Both the position numbers and the translations under genes were made by a program. From assembly GCA_946478775.1 (NCBI GenBank), contig CAMLDR010000097.1, forward strand, positions 1 through 15,696: 15,696 nucleotides of DNA, in the 5' to 3' direction. The notes under the pieces were generated by a model, which was given only the letters and a program-made list of their open reading frames with translations, was not told where the DNA came from and searched no databases. The DNA comes from an uncultured Flavobacteriales bacterium. Its GTDB lineage: Bacteria; Bacteroidota; Bacteroidia; Flavobacteriales; Crocinitomicaceae. This document shows, in pieces, positions 1-7,832 of the stretch (position 1 is the stretch's first letter; every line of letters begins with the position of its first letter).

Positions 1-27
1 TGATCGTTTTTGGTTTTTTGGTTTGTA

Positions 28-57
28 GGGTTCGTTTGCCGGCGAGCCCTTTTTTTA
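28..57 (+). terminator. Rho-independent terminator of a gene left of the window
   Basis: GGGTTCG at 28-34 pairs with CGAGCCC at 43-49, with one G-T wobble, around an 8-base loop. A run of eight T follows at 50-57. The T run lies on the + strand side, so it would end a + strand gene lying before position 1 and converging on the amidohydrolase gene. The T run overlaps the stop codon of that minus-strand gene (55-57). Read on the minus strand the hairpin has a C-A mismatch and no T run, so it is a poorer terminator for the amidohydrolase operon. Confidence 0.6.
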
Positions 58-1689
58 TTCCATAGAAAACACCTGCTTACCTCTGATAAACGTTCTGTTT
101 GAATAGTTTGGACTATAAGTATCCTTTGAAGAAAACGGGCTTTCCAGGATAACCAGCGTAGCATCTTTCCCTTTTTCCAGACTTCCTTTTGTTCCTTCCT
201 GAAAACTGGCAAATGCCGCCCAAATCGTCATTCCACGCAAACAAGCTTCTTCCGTAAGTGCTTCTTCCATCAAAAACCCGGCAATCGGATCGCCCTCGGC
301 GTTTTTGCGGTTCACAGCCGCATGAATCGTCAGGAACGGATTCGTACTTTCCACCGGGAAATCAGTTCCGATAGCTAACATTCCCGCTTTCTGCAGCAAA
401 GTATTATAAGCATAAGCCCCCTTCAAACGAGCCTTGCCTAAACGCGATTCTGCCCAGCGCTGATCACTCACGGCATGTGTAGGCTGAACGGAAGGAAATG
501 CTCCCGAACTTGCCAGCAACTCAAAATCTTTCGGATCGATCACTTGCGCATGCTCCAATCTCCAGCGGTGGTCCGGATTTCTATTAGAGTAAGCCTGAAT
601 CAATTCCAGTACCAATCGATTGGTAGAATCCCCGATTGCATGGATATTCAGCTGGTAACCTGTTAGTTCCGCCAATGCTGAATAACGTAGCAGGTCCGGA
701 AGGGAAGTTGTTAATAAACCATGGTTGTGCAAATCATCCGAATATGGCTGTTTCAAAAGCGCTCCTCTCGACCCCAAAGCTCCGTCACCCATCACTTTAA
801 AAGAACGGACCAAAAGGTTTTTCTCCTTTAGAATCCCATGCTTCTTAGCAAAATCTGCGTTTTCTTTCTCAGGATAAAGCATCCCATAAATCCCGATAGT
901 CAGTTTATTTTCTTTAACCAGCCGGCGGATCAGTTTGAAGTCATGCGGGGTCAAACCTGCCTCATGAACATCTGTAACGCCATAGCCATAAAGCTCCTGT
1001 TGAATTTCCAATAAAGTCTGCGCCAACTCCTGGTCCGGAAAATCCGGTAATTTGTCACTGATCAGTGAGATGGCGTTATCCAGTAAAAGTCCCGTAAGAC
1101 TTCCGTCCTCATTTTTCAAAATCGCTCCGCCTTCAACCACTGACGATTCGGTAATCCCGAATTTCTTCAGCGCTGCATTATTCACCAAAATAGCATGACC
1201 GTCTATCCGGTATAAAACCACCGGTTTGTGGGGGAATTTCTCATTCAGTTCTCTATTCGTAGGCAATTGGGAAGTATTCGTACTCCACAAACTTTGGTCC
1301 CATCCTCCACCAACAATCACCGGACGCTCTTTTTTCTGGGAATACTTTTCAACCCGCACAACCAGCTCTTCCATGGAAGCGCTTCCAACCAGGTTTGCCG
1401 ACAACTTTTGGCGCGCCAGGCTCATCAAATGCCCGTGTGCATCGGCAAATCCGGGAAAAATATCTTTTCCTTCCGCATCGATAAACTCGTCTGCACTGTA
1501 CTTATTCATGATCTGTCGGTCCGGACCCACTTCAATCACTTTCCCGTCACGGATTGCAATGGCCTGAACCACCGAATTTTGGTCGTCCATGGTGTGAATT
1601 TTCGCATTGTGAATAACCAAGTCCACAGATTGGCCTTTCATACAGGAAGCACCAATCAGCAAAATAAAAGAAAATAGGAAATAACGCAT
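55..1689 (-). CDS. Exported amidohydrolase, YtcJ-like amidohydrolase family 3
   Basis: This is a metal-dependent hydrolase of the amidohydrolase superfamily, YtcJ/NfdA-like branch, which cleaves amide-type bonds in small molecules; the substrate cannot be read from sequence. Visible motifs are FADAHGHL with metal ligands H85 and H87, KVMGDGALGSRG around K298, NIHAIGD (H350), RLEHAQ (H380) and AIGTDFPVE (D443). The C-terminal GSLEKGKDATLVIL is the usual small beta domain segment. The N-terminus is a hydrophobic signal ending LIGASC at residues 11-16. It may be a lipoprotein signal with C16 as the lipidated residue, although Gly at -3 is not the classic lipobox, so plain secretion is possible. 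The length of 544 residues is normal for the family. It is the last gene of a three-gene operon; its ATG overlaps the TAA of the dehydrogenase gene by one base (TAATG), suggesting coupled translation. The family and fold are secure, the substrate unknown. Confidence 0.9.
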   Translation of the reverse strand: MRYFLFSFILLIGASCMKGQSVDLVIHNAKIHTMDDQNSVVQAIAIRDGKVIEVGPDRQIMNKYSADEFIDAEGKDIFPGFADAHGHLMSLARQKLSANLVGSASMEELVVRVEKYSQKKERPVIVGGGWDQSLWSTNTSQLPTNRELNEKFPHKPVVLYRIDGHAILVNNAALKKFGITESSVVEGGAILKNEDGSLTGLLLDNAISLISDKLPDFPDQELAQTLLEIQQELYGYGVTDVHEAGLTPHDFKLIRRLVKENKLTIGIYGMLYPEKENADFAKKHGILKEKNLLVRSFKVMGDGALGSRGALLKQPYSDDLHNHGLLTTSLPDLLRYSALAELTGYQLNIHAIGDSTNRLVLELIQAYSNRNPDHRWRLEHAQVIDPKDFELLASSGAFPSVQPTHAVSDQRWAESRLGKARLKGAYAYNTLLQKAGMLAIGTDFPVESTNPFLTIHAAVNRKNAEGDPIAGFLMEEALTEEACLRGMTIWAAFASFQEGTKGSLEKGKDATLVILESPFSSKDTYSPNYSNRTFIRGKQVFSME

Positions 1690-2453
1690 TAGGAATGTGT
1701 TTTATGAAAAATAGTTGAACTTGCCTGGGCGCTCGGCATAATTACCAGGTCATTGATACATACGTGTTTCGGTCTGGAACATACGTAATAAACTGCATCT
1801 GCAATATCTTCTGCCAAAAGGGGATCATATCCATCGTATACATTCCTGGCAGTTTGTTCATCACCCTTGAAACGGACCAGCGAAAATTCAGTTTCAGCAG
1901 CTCCCGGAGCAATATTGGTCACTTTGATATTGTCGTGCACCAGGTCAATACGGATAGCTCTCGACAAGGCATCCACAGCGTGTTTGGTTGCACAGTAAAC
2001 ATTTCCTCCGGCATAAACTTCTTTTCCGGCAATACTTGCAATGTTTACAATATGTCCGCCGCCATTCTTTTTCAAAATCGGAGAAATAGCCCTTGTCACG
2101 TACAACAATCCTTTTACGTTCGTATCGATCATCCGGTCCCAATCGTCCGTCACTCCGGAATCTATCGGGCCGCGACCAACAGCCAAACCGGCATTATTGA
2201 TCAGGATGGAAAGCCTGTCCTTCACTTCTTCGGATAAGGATTGAACCGCTTGGTTCACTTCCTCTTCATTCCGAACATCAAAATTCAACAGGATGACATT
2301 CACTCCTTTTGACTGCAGTTCGTTTTTCAATGACTGCAAACGTTCCATTCTCCGACCTGTTAAAACCAGGTCCCATCCATGATCGGCAAATATGCGTGCC
2401 GTTGCTTCTCCGAAACCGGCGGTTGCCCCGGTAATAAAAACGATTTTTTTCAT
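1689..2453 (-). CDS. Short-chain dehydrogenase/reductase, YdfG-like
   Basis: This is a classical SDR of 254 residues, predicted to be a cytoplasmic NADP-dependent oxidoreductase. The dinucleotide-binding TGATAGFG lies at residues 8-15, and LTGRR at 32-35 suggests NADP preference. NNAG is at 86-89, and the catalytic residues are N112 region (DTNVKG), S140 (NIASIAG), Y153 and K157 (YCATK). The segment NIAPGAAETEFSLVRFKGD and the later AEDIADAVYYV are typical of the YdfG type (3-hydroxy acid or serine dehydrogenase), so an activity on small hydroxy acids is a reasonable guess, not proof. It is the middle gene of the operon. Its start overlaps the stop of the upstream membrane-protein gene by four bases (ATGA), and its stop overlaps the amidohydrolase start by one. 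Confidence 0.92.
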   Translation of the reverse strand: MKKIVFITGATAGFGEATARIFADHGWDLVLTGRRMERLQSLKNELQSKGVNVILLNFDVRNEEEVNQAVQSLSEEVKDRLSILINNAGLAVGRGPIDSGVTDDWDRMIDTNVKGLLYVTRAISPILKKNGGGHIVNIASIAGKEVYAGGNVYCATKHAVDALSRAIRIDLVHDNIKVTNIAPGAAETEFSLVRFKGDEQTARNVYDGYDPLLAEDIADAVYYVCSRPKHVCINDLVIMPSAQASSTIFHKTHS

Positions 2454-3898
2454 AATTTAAATTTGAACGGTCGTGAACCGATAAAAGCGACTAAAAACAA
2501 GGCCAGATATGCCGGTAAGCGATAACGCACTAACGCTCCCAGAACAGGAGTTGTCCAGCCGATCAGCACCAATAAAACAAGTGAAAATGTCATTAAAAAA
2601 ACGATCAGGTTCTTTTCTTCTGCAGTTCTGGATTTCCGGTTATACCAAAGTCCAAAAGCAAGTAATGCGAACAAACCGATTGTTTCCAGAAAGCTAAGCA
2701 CTTTCAGTTTTCCTCCCGGATCCCAAAAGGCAGGCCTGAAAGCAGCGTTTAAAAGAGCTTCCGGAACGTTCTTTATCAGCTGCCCGAAATCGTTTCCGAT
2801 AGAGGTCAATTCGATATAACTTCCGCATTTTGTACCGATAAAATCGATTCTCCAAGGTCCATCCGAAGGTTTCAGGCGAATATCTTCAAATGGATAGTTC
2901 ATGCCGAAAGTCACTTTCTTAGCAACCAATTCTTCCTTTACACGGAGGTCACCGGATTTCAAAAAATCCAGTTCCGCATACTGATCTGTACGGAAATAAT
3001 AATAACACGAATCTGCATAAACGTGGACACCTCCCCTTCCTACATTCATGAAATCAAATTGCATACGGGTTAAGCGATGTGTAACCTGGGATCTGAAACC
3101 AGAAAAAATCAAAAAAAACAGCGTAAATCCAGCCAACACAACCAAAGGAGCCAATAACACCCTTTTTTTGAACACAAATTTCCCCAGCAGGAAAACCGGA
3201 ATACTCACAAGTAAACACCCCAAAACATAAGGCTTGAAGCCCAGCATCAATACCAAGCCGGATGCGATCCGCCACAAACGCGACTTCAAAGACAATGTCC
3301 CAAACAACGCATTTAAAAGAAAAGCGAAACCTAAGATCATCAGCGGCTCTTTCAAAACAGAACTCGTCCAGAAACTTAAAGTGGGAAATAAGAACAATGC
3401 AAACCAAAACCAACGCCTATCATAGAAAATCCGATCCTTAAATGCGTTGAAAATTTCCTTTAATCCGATAAAAGAAAAGAAAGAAAAGAACAGAATATGG
3501 ATATAGACATTACCCCTTGAAAGAAATACGATCAAACTGTTTACCCGAAGTACATTTCGAGAGTCGTTCATCAGGTCCAGGTCTCCGGCCGACCAATGAT
3601 GGGTATGAGCCAGATATTGTCCCACCGCTGCTTCAGAATTTGTCCCGAATAAAAACCTCAGGTAATCGCCAAAAGACTGATAAGCCACTCCGTTCAATGT
3701 CACACTGTCATCCATGTATTCCTCCCAGTCAACGGTTATTTCACCGATCCCGTAAATTTTGGTATGGATGATCATGAATAAAACACCGAACAGCACCTTA
3801 ATCCCCCAGCCAATCAACAAATTAGTCCGCGACAAGCCATCTGTTCTGAATTTCCAGACAAACCAGGTTAAAAATATCAGAACCAGTGTGAATACCAT
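2450..3898 (-). CDS. Multi-pass membrane protein, GT-C or polymerase-like topology
   Basis: This 482-residue integral membrane protein has about 9-11 hydrophobic helices. The first lies at residues 1-16 and several more between 30 and 250. A soluble, probably extracytoplasmic stretch (about 252-385) is rich in Tyr, Asp and charged residues, and further helices lie between 395 and 475. The segments LRVNSLIVFLSRGNVYIH (about 117-134) and TSSVLKEPLMIL (about 178-189) and the closing LVRYRLPAYLALFLVAF resemble the layout of GT-C glycosyltransferases and EpsG/O-antigen polymerase-like proteins, but no diagnostic catalytic motif is certain. I therefore do not assign a function. The ATG at 3898 is supported by an in-frame TAA four codons upstream. 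It is the first gene of the operon and is divergent from purL across an intergenic repeat. Confidence 0.8.
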   Translation of the reverse strand: MVFTLVLIFLTWFVWKFRTDGLSRTNLLIGWGIKVLFGVLFMIIHTKIYGIGEITVDWEEYMDDSVTLNGVAYQSFGDYLRFLFGTNSEAAVGQYLAHTHHWSAGDLDLMNDSRNVLRVNSLIVFLSRGNVYIHILFFSFFSFIGLKEIFNAFKDRIFYDRRWFWFALFLFPTLSFWTSSVLKEPLMILGFAFLLNALFGTLSLKSRLWRIASGLVLMLGFKPYVLGCLLVSIPVFLLGKFVFKKRVLLAPLVVLAGFTLFFLIFSGFRSQVTHRLTRMQFDFMNVGRGGVHVYADSCYYYFRTDQYAELDFLKSGDLRVKEELVAKKVTFGMNYPFEDIRLKPSDGPWRIDFIGTKCGSYIELTSIGNDFGQLIKNVPEALLNAAFRPAFWDPGGKLKVLSFLETIGLFALLAFGLWYNRKSRTAEEKNLIVFLMTFSLVLLVLIGWTTPVLGALVRYRLPAYLALFLVAFIGSRPFKFKL

Positions 3899-3910
3899 GC
3901 GGGCTCTAAG

Positions 3911-4017
3911 TTAATTACGAATGTCGAATTACGAATGCCTAATCAGGGATTTTTTCAAGATCCTCAGACCTGTGGAAATCTTGTCATTCGGAATTCGGAA
4001 TTCGGCATTCGGAATTA
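3911..4017. repeat. Imperfect inverted repeat of AATTCCGAATGCC-type units
   Basis: The left arm (3911-3939) contains TAATTACGAATG and GAATTACGAATGCC. The right arm (3984-4017) is its imperfect reverse complement, built of repeated ATTCGGAATTCGG units. Between them CAAGAT (3956-3961) can pair with ATCTTG (3978-3983). The element fills the space between two divergent transcription units and touches the purL promoter region. It has the look of a dispersed intergenic or MITE-like repeat; the copy number elsewhere cannot be seen here. Confidence 0.6.
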
Positions 4018-4029
4018 CCGGGGAATGAT

Positions 4030-4037
4030 TACTTTTG
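4030..4037 (+). promoter_or_regulatory. Bacteroidota -7 promoter box of purL
   Basis: TACTTTTG matches the Bacteroidota primary sigma factor consensus TAnnTTTG exactly. The -33 position (TTC at 4008-4010, 19 bases upstream) is only a partial match to TTG and falls inside the right arm of the inverted repeat. Transcription would begin near 4043-4046, leaving a leader of about 10 bases before the ATG at 4056. This is the main reason to reject the upstream TTG at 4035 as the start of purL. Confidence 0.6.
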
Positions 4038-4055
4038 CATCAAAGTTATAACGAA

Positions 4056-6293
4056 ATGAGTACTTCCATCAAGCAAGAAGCTACAGTAGAGCAAGCAGTT
4101 GAATTAGGTTTGCGCGCTGATGAATTTGAAATGATTAAAGGAATTCTGGGCCGTACGCCAAACTTCACTGAAACAGCCGTTTATTCTGTTATGTGGTCTG
4201 AGCACTGCTCTTACAAAAACTCCATTTACTGGTTAAAGCAATTGCCGAAAGACGGACCGCATATGCTGGTAAAGGCTGGTGAAGAAAACGCCGGACTGGT
4301 AGATTTGGGAGATGGGATAGGATGTGTTTTTAAAATTGAATCCCACAATCACCCTTCTGCTTTGGAGCCTTATCAGGGAGCTGCAACTGGTGTTGGAGGA
4401 ATCAACCGCGATATTTTCACGATGGGAGCCCGACCGGTTGCTCAGTTAAACTCATTGCGTTTCGGAGACATCGAAGAAGCCCGCACGAAATGGTTGGTGA
4501 AAGGTGTGGTGAAAGGAATTGGTGATTACGGAAATGCTTTCGGAATTCCAATCGTTGGTGGAGAAGTGTTCTTCGATAAGTCTTATAACCAAAATCCGCT
4601 GGTAAATGCATTCTCTGCAGGGATCATCGATACAAAAAAAGTGATTTCAGCGAAAGCAAAAGGTCCGGGAAATCCGGTTTATATCGTAGGTTCTTCTACA
4701 GGTAAAGACGGGATTGCAGGAGCTGCATTTGCATCAAAAGATATCACGGAAGAATCTGCTCAGGATTTGCCGTCAGTACAAGTGGGCGACCCGTTCATGG
4801 AGAAATTGCTTTTGGAAGCTACCATGGAATTGGCAAACACAGACGCAATCGTTGGAATGCAGGATATGGGCGCTGCAGGAATCACTTGTTCTACTTGTGA
4901 GATGAGCGCCGGTGGAGGGGTTGGAATGGAAATCCATTTGGACCGCGTTCCTACACGCCAGGAAAATATGCTTCCATATGAGATTCTGCTTTCGGAATCC
5001 CAGGAACGCATGCTGGTGGTAATCCAAAAAGGAAAAGAAGATGTGGTAAAACGCATTTTTGACAAATGGGATTTACATGCCGAAGAAATCGGAACGGTAA
5101 CGGACGATGGCCGTGTTCGCTATTACATGAGCGGTGAATTGGTGGGAGATGTTCCCGCAGAATCATTGGTTCTTGGTGGTGGTGCTCCGGTTTATCAGCG
5201 TGAATACTCTGAGCCTGCATATTACCAGGAATACAAGAAATTTAATATCGATTCGGTAGAACAACCTGATAACCTGAAAGAAATCGGATTCTTCTTATTG
5301 AGCCAGCCGAATATTGCTTCCAAACGTTGGGTTTACGAACAGTATGACTCCATGGTCGGAACAAAAACAATGACCACCAACCGTCCTACGGATGCTGGAA
5401 TTGTGAATCTGAAAGGAACAGAAAAAGCATTGGCAATGACAGTGGATTGTAATTCACGTTATGTTAACGCTGATCCGGAAATAGGAACTGCGATTGCGGT
5501 ATCCGAAGCGGCTCGTAATATTGTTGTTTCGGGAGGTATTCCAAGCGCCATTACGAACTGTTTGAACTTTGGTAATCCTTACAACCCGGAATCCTACTGG
5601 CAATTTGTGGGCGCGATCAAAGGAATGTCAAGAGCATGTTTGAAATTTGGAACACCGGTTACAGGAGGAAACGTTTCTTTCTACAACCAAAGTAATATCG
5701 GCGGTAAAGAGATTCCGGTATTCCCTACTCCAACTATCGGAATGATTGGGGTGGTGGAAGACAAATCGAAGATCATGTCTCTGGACTTTAAGCAGAAAGG
5801 TGATTTGATTTTCATCCTCGGAGATTGTGTAAACGATATTTCATCTTCAGAGTACCTGGCGAAATACCACAAAATTGAAGCTTCTCCGGCTCCGCATTTC
5901 GATTTGGAAAAAGAATACGTATTGCAGGAAGCTGTTAAAGGATTGATCAGCCAGGAGTTGATTAATGCTGCTCACGACTGTGCTGATGGCGGATTGTTTG
6001 TTTCATTGGTTGAAATGTCTATGCCGCGCGGACTTGGTTTCGATATCGTTACGGATTCCGAAGTGCGTGAAGATGCATTCCTGTTTGGTGAAGCTCAAAG
6101 CCGTGTAGTGGTAACTGTTTCGGAAGATACAGAAGAAGATTTCATCGAATTCATGATGGGAAGCGGTGTGAATTACACACTTCTTGGCCACGTTACAAAA
6201 GGTAAAATGATGGTTGACGATGAGCATTTCGGATTCATCTCTGAAGCAAAAGAGATTTTTGACAATGCTTTAGGAAAACTGATCGAAGGATAA
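4056..6293 (+). CDS. purL: Phosphoribosylformylglycinamidine synthase subunit PurL
   Basis: PurL is the ATP-dependent synthetase subunit of FGAM synthase, the fourth step of de novo purine synthesis: it converts FGAR to FGAM using ammonia delivered by PurQ. At 745 residues it is the small form (about 740 residues), which works in a complex with PurS and PurQ rather than as a single long chain; neither partner is in this window. Visible motifs are [11 protein letters not shown] with H50, [13 protein letters not shown] (95-107) followed by [22 protein letters not shown], then in the second half TGGNVSFYN and [10 protein letters not shown]. Two AIRS-type N and C domains occur in tandem. The ATG at 4056 gives [10 protein letters not shown]; an in-frame TTG at 4035 lies inside the promoter box and is unlikely. 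The gene is probably monocistronic or loosely linked to rsmG, since a hairpin repeat follows. Confidence 0.96.
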   Translation: MSTSIKQEATVEQAVELGLRADEFEMIKGILGRTPNFTETAVYSVMWSEHCSYKNSIYWLKQLPKDGPHMLVKAGEENAGLVDLGDGIGCVFKIESHNHPSALEPYQGAATGVGGINRDIFTMGARPVAQLNSLRFGDIEEARTKWLVKGVVKGIGDYGNAFGIPIVGGEVFFDKSYNQNPLVNAFSAGIIDTKKVISAKAKGPGNPVYIVGSSTGKDGIAGAAFASKDITEESAQDLPSVQVGDPFMEKLLLEATMELANTDAIVGMQDMGAAGITCSTCEMSAGGGVGMEIHLDRVPTRQENMLPYEILLSESQERMLVVIQKGKEDVVKRIFDKWDLHAEEIGTVTDDGRVRYYMSGELVGDVPAESLVLGGGAPVYQREYSEPAYYQEYKKFNIDSVEQPDNLKEIGFFLLSQPNIASKRWVYEQYDSMVGTKTMTTNRPTDAGIVNLKGTEKALAMTVDCNSRYVNADPEIGTAIAVSEAARNIVVSGGIPSAITNCLNFGNPYNPESYWQFVGAIKGMSRACLKFGTPVTGGNVSFYNQSNIGGKEIPVFPTPTIGMIGVVEDKSKIMSLDFKQKGDLIFILGDCVNDISSSEYLAKYHKIEASPAPHFDLEKEYVLQEAVKGLISQELINAAHDCADGGLFVSLVEMSMPRGLGFDIVTDSEVREDAFLFGEAQSRVVVTVSEDTEEDFIEFMMGSGVNYTLLGHVTKGKMMVDDEHFGFISEAKEIFDNALGKLIEG

Positions 6294-6310
6294 AAAAACG
6301 ATCCATTAAG

Positions 6311-6386
6311 CCACCCTCCTCAATCCTCCCTCAAGGGAGGAGGCGGTTTAAACTCCCCCTTTGAAGGGGGATAAAGGGGATGGCTC
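6311..6386. repeat. Tandem G/C-tract hairpin repeat between purL and rsmG
   Basis: Two adjacent perfect hairpins are visible. CCTCCCT (6325-6331) pairs with AGGGAGG (6334-6340), and CCCCCTT (6355-6361) pairs with AAGGGGG (6364-6370). A further AAAGGGGATGGCT tail runs into the first possible start codon of rsmG. Elements of this style are common as dispersed intergenic repeats in Bacteroidota genomes, as far as I recall. It may act as a transcription terminator or mRNA stabiliser after purL, but there is no T run. Confidence 0.6.
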
Positions 6387-6397
6387 AAAACCAACTT

Positions 6398-7027
6398 ATG
6401 CAATTAATCCTCAAATACTTTCCCAATCTCACAGAGATACAGCGTTCGCAATTTGAGCAGCTGGAAGAATTGTATTTGTTCTGGAATGCCCAGATAAACG
6501 TAATTTCCCGAAAGGATACGGAAGAATTTTATGAACGTCATGTACTGCATTCACTCGGAATTGCAAAGATCATGGAATTCACTCCGGGATCATCGGTTTT
6601 AGACATCGGAACAGGTGGTGGTTTTCCCGGAATTCCCCTGGCAATTTTATTTCCGGAAGTGCAATTCCACCTGGTAGATTCCATCGGAAAGAAAATCAAA
6701 GTGGTGAATGAAGTAGCACAGGCGTTGGGTTTGAAAAATGTTCGTGCAACACATGCACGTGCCGAGGAAATCAAAGAACCATTCGATTTCATTGTAAGCA
6801 GAGCTGTAACCGCTATGCCGGCTTTTCTTCCATGGACAAAGGGCAAATTCCTGAAAGAAAATAAAAATCCGCTTCCAAATGGAATCTTGTACCTGAAAGG
6901 CGGTGATCTGAAAGAAGAAATGGCTCCTGTAAAACAACCTTACAAAATTCAGTCCCTGCAAACCATTTTCTCCGGTGAGTTTTTCGAGACAAAAGCCGTT
7001 GTATACGTTGATATGACAAGCAAATAG
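6398..7027 (+). CDS. rsmG: 16S rRNA (guanine-527-N7)-methyltransferase RsmG
   Basis: RsmG (GidB) methylates N7 of G527 in 16S rRNA using S-adenosylmethionine; loss of the enzyme gives low-level streptomycin resistance in other bacteria. The N-terminal helical part ends in NVISRKDTEEFYERHVLHSL, a family signature. The SAM-binding loop VLDIGTGGGFPGIPLA is at about 67-82, followed by HLVDSIGKKIKVV, and SRAV and YLKGG occur in the later strands. The length of 209 residues is normal. I chose the ATG at 6398 (MQLILKYFPNL), since homologues of this phylum usually start just before ILKYFP. An in-frame ATG at 6380 adds six residues, but those are encoded by the edge of the upstream hairpin repeat. The enzyme is cytoplasmic. 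The gene has no clear link in function to purL. Confidence 0.94.
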   Translation: MQLILKYFPNLTEIQRSQFEQLEELYLFWNAQINVISRKDTEEFYERHVLHSLGIAKIMEFTPGSSVLDIGTGGGFPGIPLAILFPEVQFHLVDSIGKKIKVVNEVAQALGLKNVRATHARAEEIKEPFDFIVSRAVTAMPAFLPWTKGKFLKENKNPLPNGILYLKGGDLKEEMAPVKQPYKIQSLQTIFSGEFFETKAVVYVDMTSK

Positions 7028-7031
7028 TTCA

Positions 7032-7070
7032 ATAAACTGCTTTTCAACCACTTAAATAGTGGGGTTTATC
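7032..7070 (+). terminator. Possible weak terminator of rsmG
   Basis: ATAAAC (7032-7037) pairs with GTTTAT (7064-7069), and inside it CCACT (7048-7052) pairs with AGTGG (7058-7062) around the loop TAAAT. The structure begins just after the rsmG stop. There is no real T run after it, so termination is only a suggestion. Confidence 0.3.
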
Positions 7071-7141
7071 TAAAATTCACGAAATATTCACCCATAATTA
7101 ATATTCAATCAGCAAAACCCTTCATTTGTTCATTGACCACA

Positions 7142-7172
7142 TTGTTACTCTTTTAACCATCTGTTATTTTAG
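7142..7172 (+). promoter_or_regulatory. Candidate promoter of the secreted-protein pair
   Basis: TTG at 7142-7144 is followed after 20 bases by TATTTTAG at 7165-7172, which differs from TAnnTTTG at one position. The spacing fits the Bacteroidota promoter pattern. The predicted leader to the ATG at 7199 is about 20 bases. The region is AT-rich, so a chance match is possible. Confidence 0.4.
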
Positions 7173-7198
7173 TATTTTTATCTGAAATCATTTTGATT

Positions 7199-7822
7199 AT
7201 GAAGATATTATACCTACTACTCTGCGTAACAGTAGTTCCGTTTAGCGGAATTTTTGCCCAAACCGAGTATGCTGTGATTGCGTCCAACCGCATGGTACAA
7301 AAGCATCACTTACCGGAAAAAATCCAAAAAATTGCTCAAATTGACCCTCAAAGACTACAGGTACTTTGGAACTATTTTTCTGCCAGCTTTTCATTTAACA
7401 GCAGCGAAACCGGAATTTCAGTCCAGGAATTACTGAATATTCAGCATTTCGATGTTTCGGAATACGAGCATTTAAGACAATCAAATCAGGAAGTTCAATT
7501 CGTTTACCGGGGAAGTATTCAAATCACGCTGAAATCAGGGAATGAATTAACAAATCTGCTTCAGGGATACAATTTAAATTCCCTTATCCATGAAATCCCG
7601 CAAAGACCTTTTCCTGCCTGGACAAGCTATGCTTTTTCCGAAGATGATTTTCAATCCTACAAAAAACAGGTTTGGGACTGGGCAAGAGATTATCCAAATG
7701 AGTACTTATTATATACCTCAGATGAAACAATTAAACATGTACGTTTTTCAGACTTATCACTCATGAGTGATGAAAAAAAACAGGAAATATTAGGCACAAC
7801 AGCTTATATCATCGTTGATTAA
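7199..7822 (+). CDS. Secreted protein of unknown function
   Basis: I do not recognise this 207-residue protein. It begins with a clear signal peptide, a hydrophobic run at residues 3-18 ending GIFAQ with likely cleavage after A20, so it is exported to the periplasm or beyond. The mature part has no transmembrane helix and no T9SS sorting domain. It is rich in Gln, Ser, Tyr and Phe and carries no metal-binding or catalytic motif that I can name. The ATG at 7199 was chosen because the in-frame TTG at 7193 adds only two residues before a perfect signal peptide. Its stop is ten bases before the ATG of the T9SS cargo gene, so the two are very likely co-transcribed, and the small protein may belong to the same surface process, for example as a partner or assembly factor. 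That link rests on position only. Confidence 0.75.
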   Translation: MKILYLLLCVTVVPFSGIFAQTEYAVIASNRMVQKHHLPEKIQKIAQIDPQRLQVLWNYFSASFSFNSSETGISVQELLNIQHFDVSEYEHLRQSNQEVQFVYRGSIQITLKSGNELTNLLQGYNLNSLIHEIPQRPFPAWTSYAFSEDDFQSYKKQVWDWARDYPNEYLLYTSDETIKHVRFSDLSLMSDEKKQEILGTTAYIIVD

Positions 7823-7832
7823 AATTACAAAT

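Noticed and set aside
1226..1677. Open frames on the + strand opposite the amidohydrolase
   Set aside because: They lie fully inside a well-supported gene on the other strand and show no domain or promoter; they are antisense shadows.
4035..4055. TTG start for purL giving seven more residues
   Set aside because: This TTG lies in the TACTTTTG promoter box, so it would not be transcribed; the ATG at 4056 fits the family start.
7815..7832. TTG start of the T9SS cargo overlapping the upstream gene
   Set aside because: It would put polar residues before a perfect signal peptide; the ATG at 7833 gives a normal signal.
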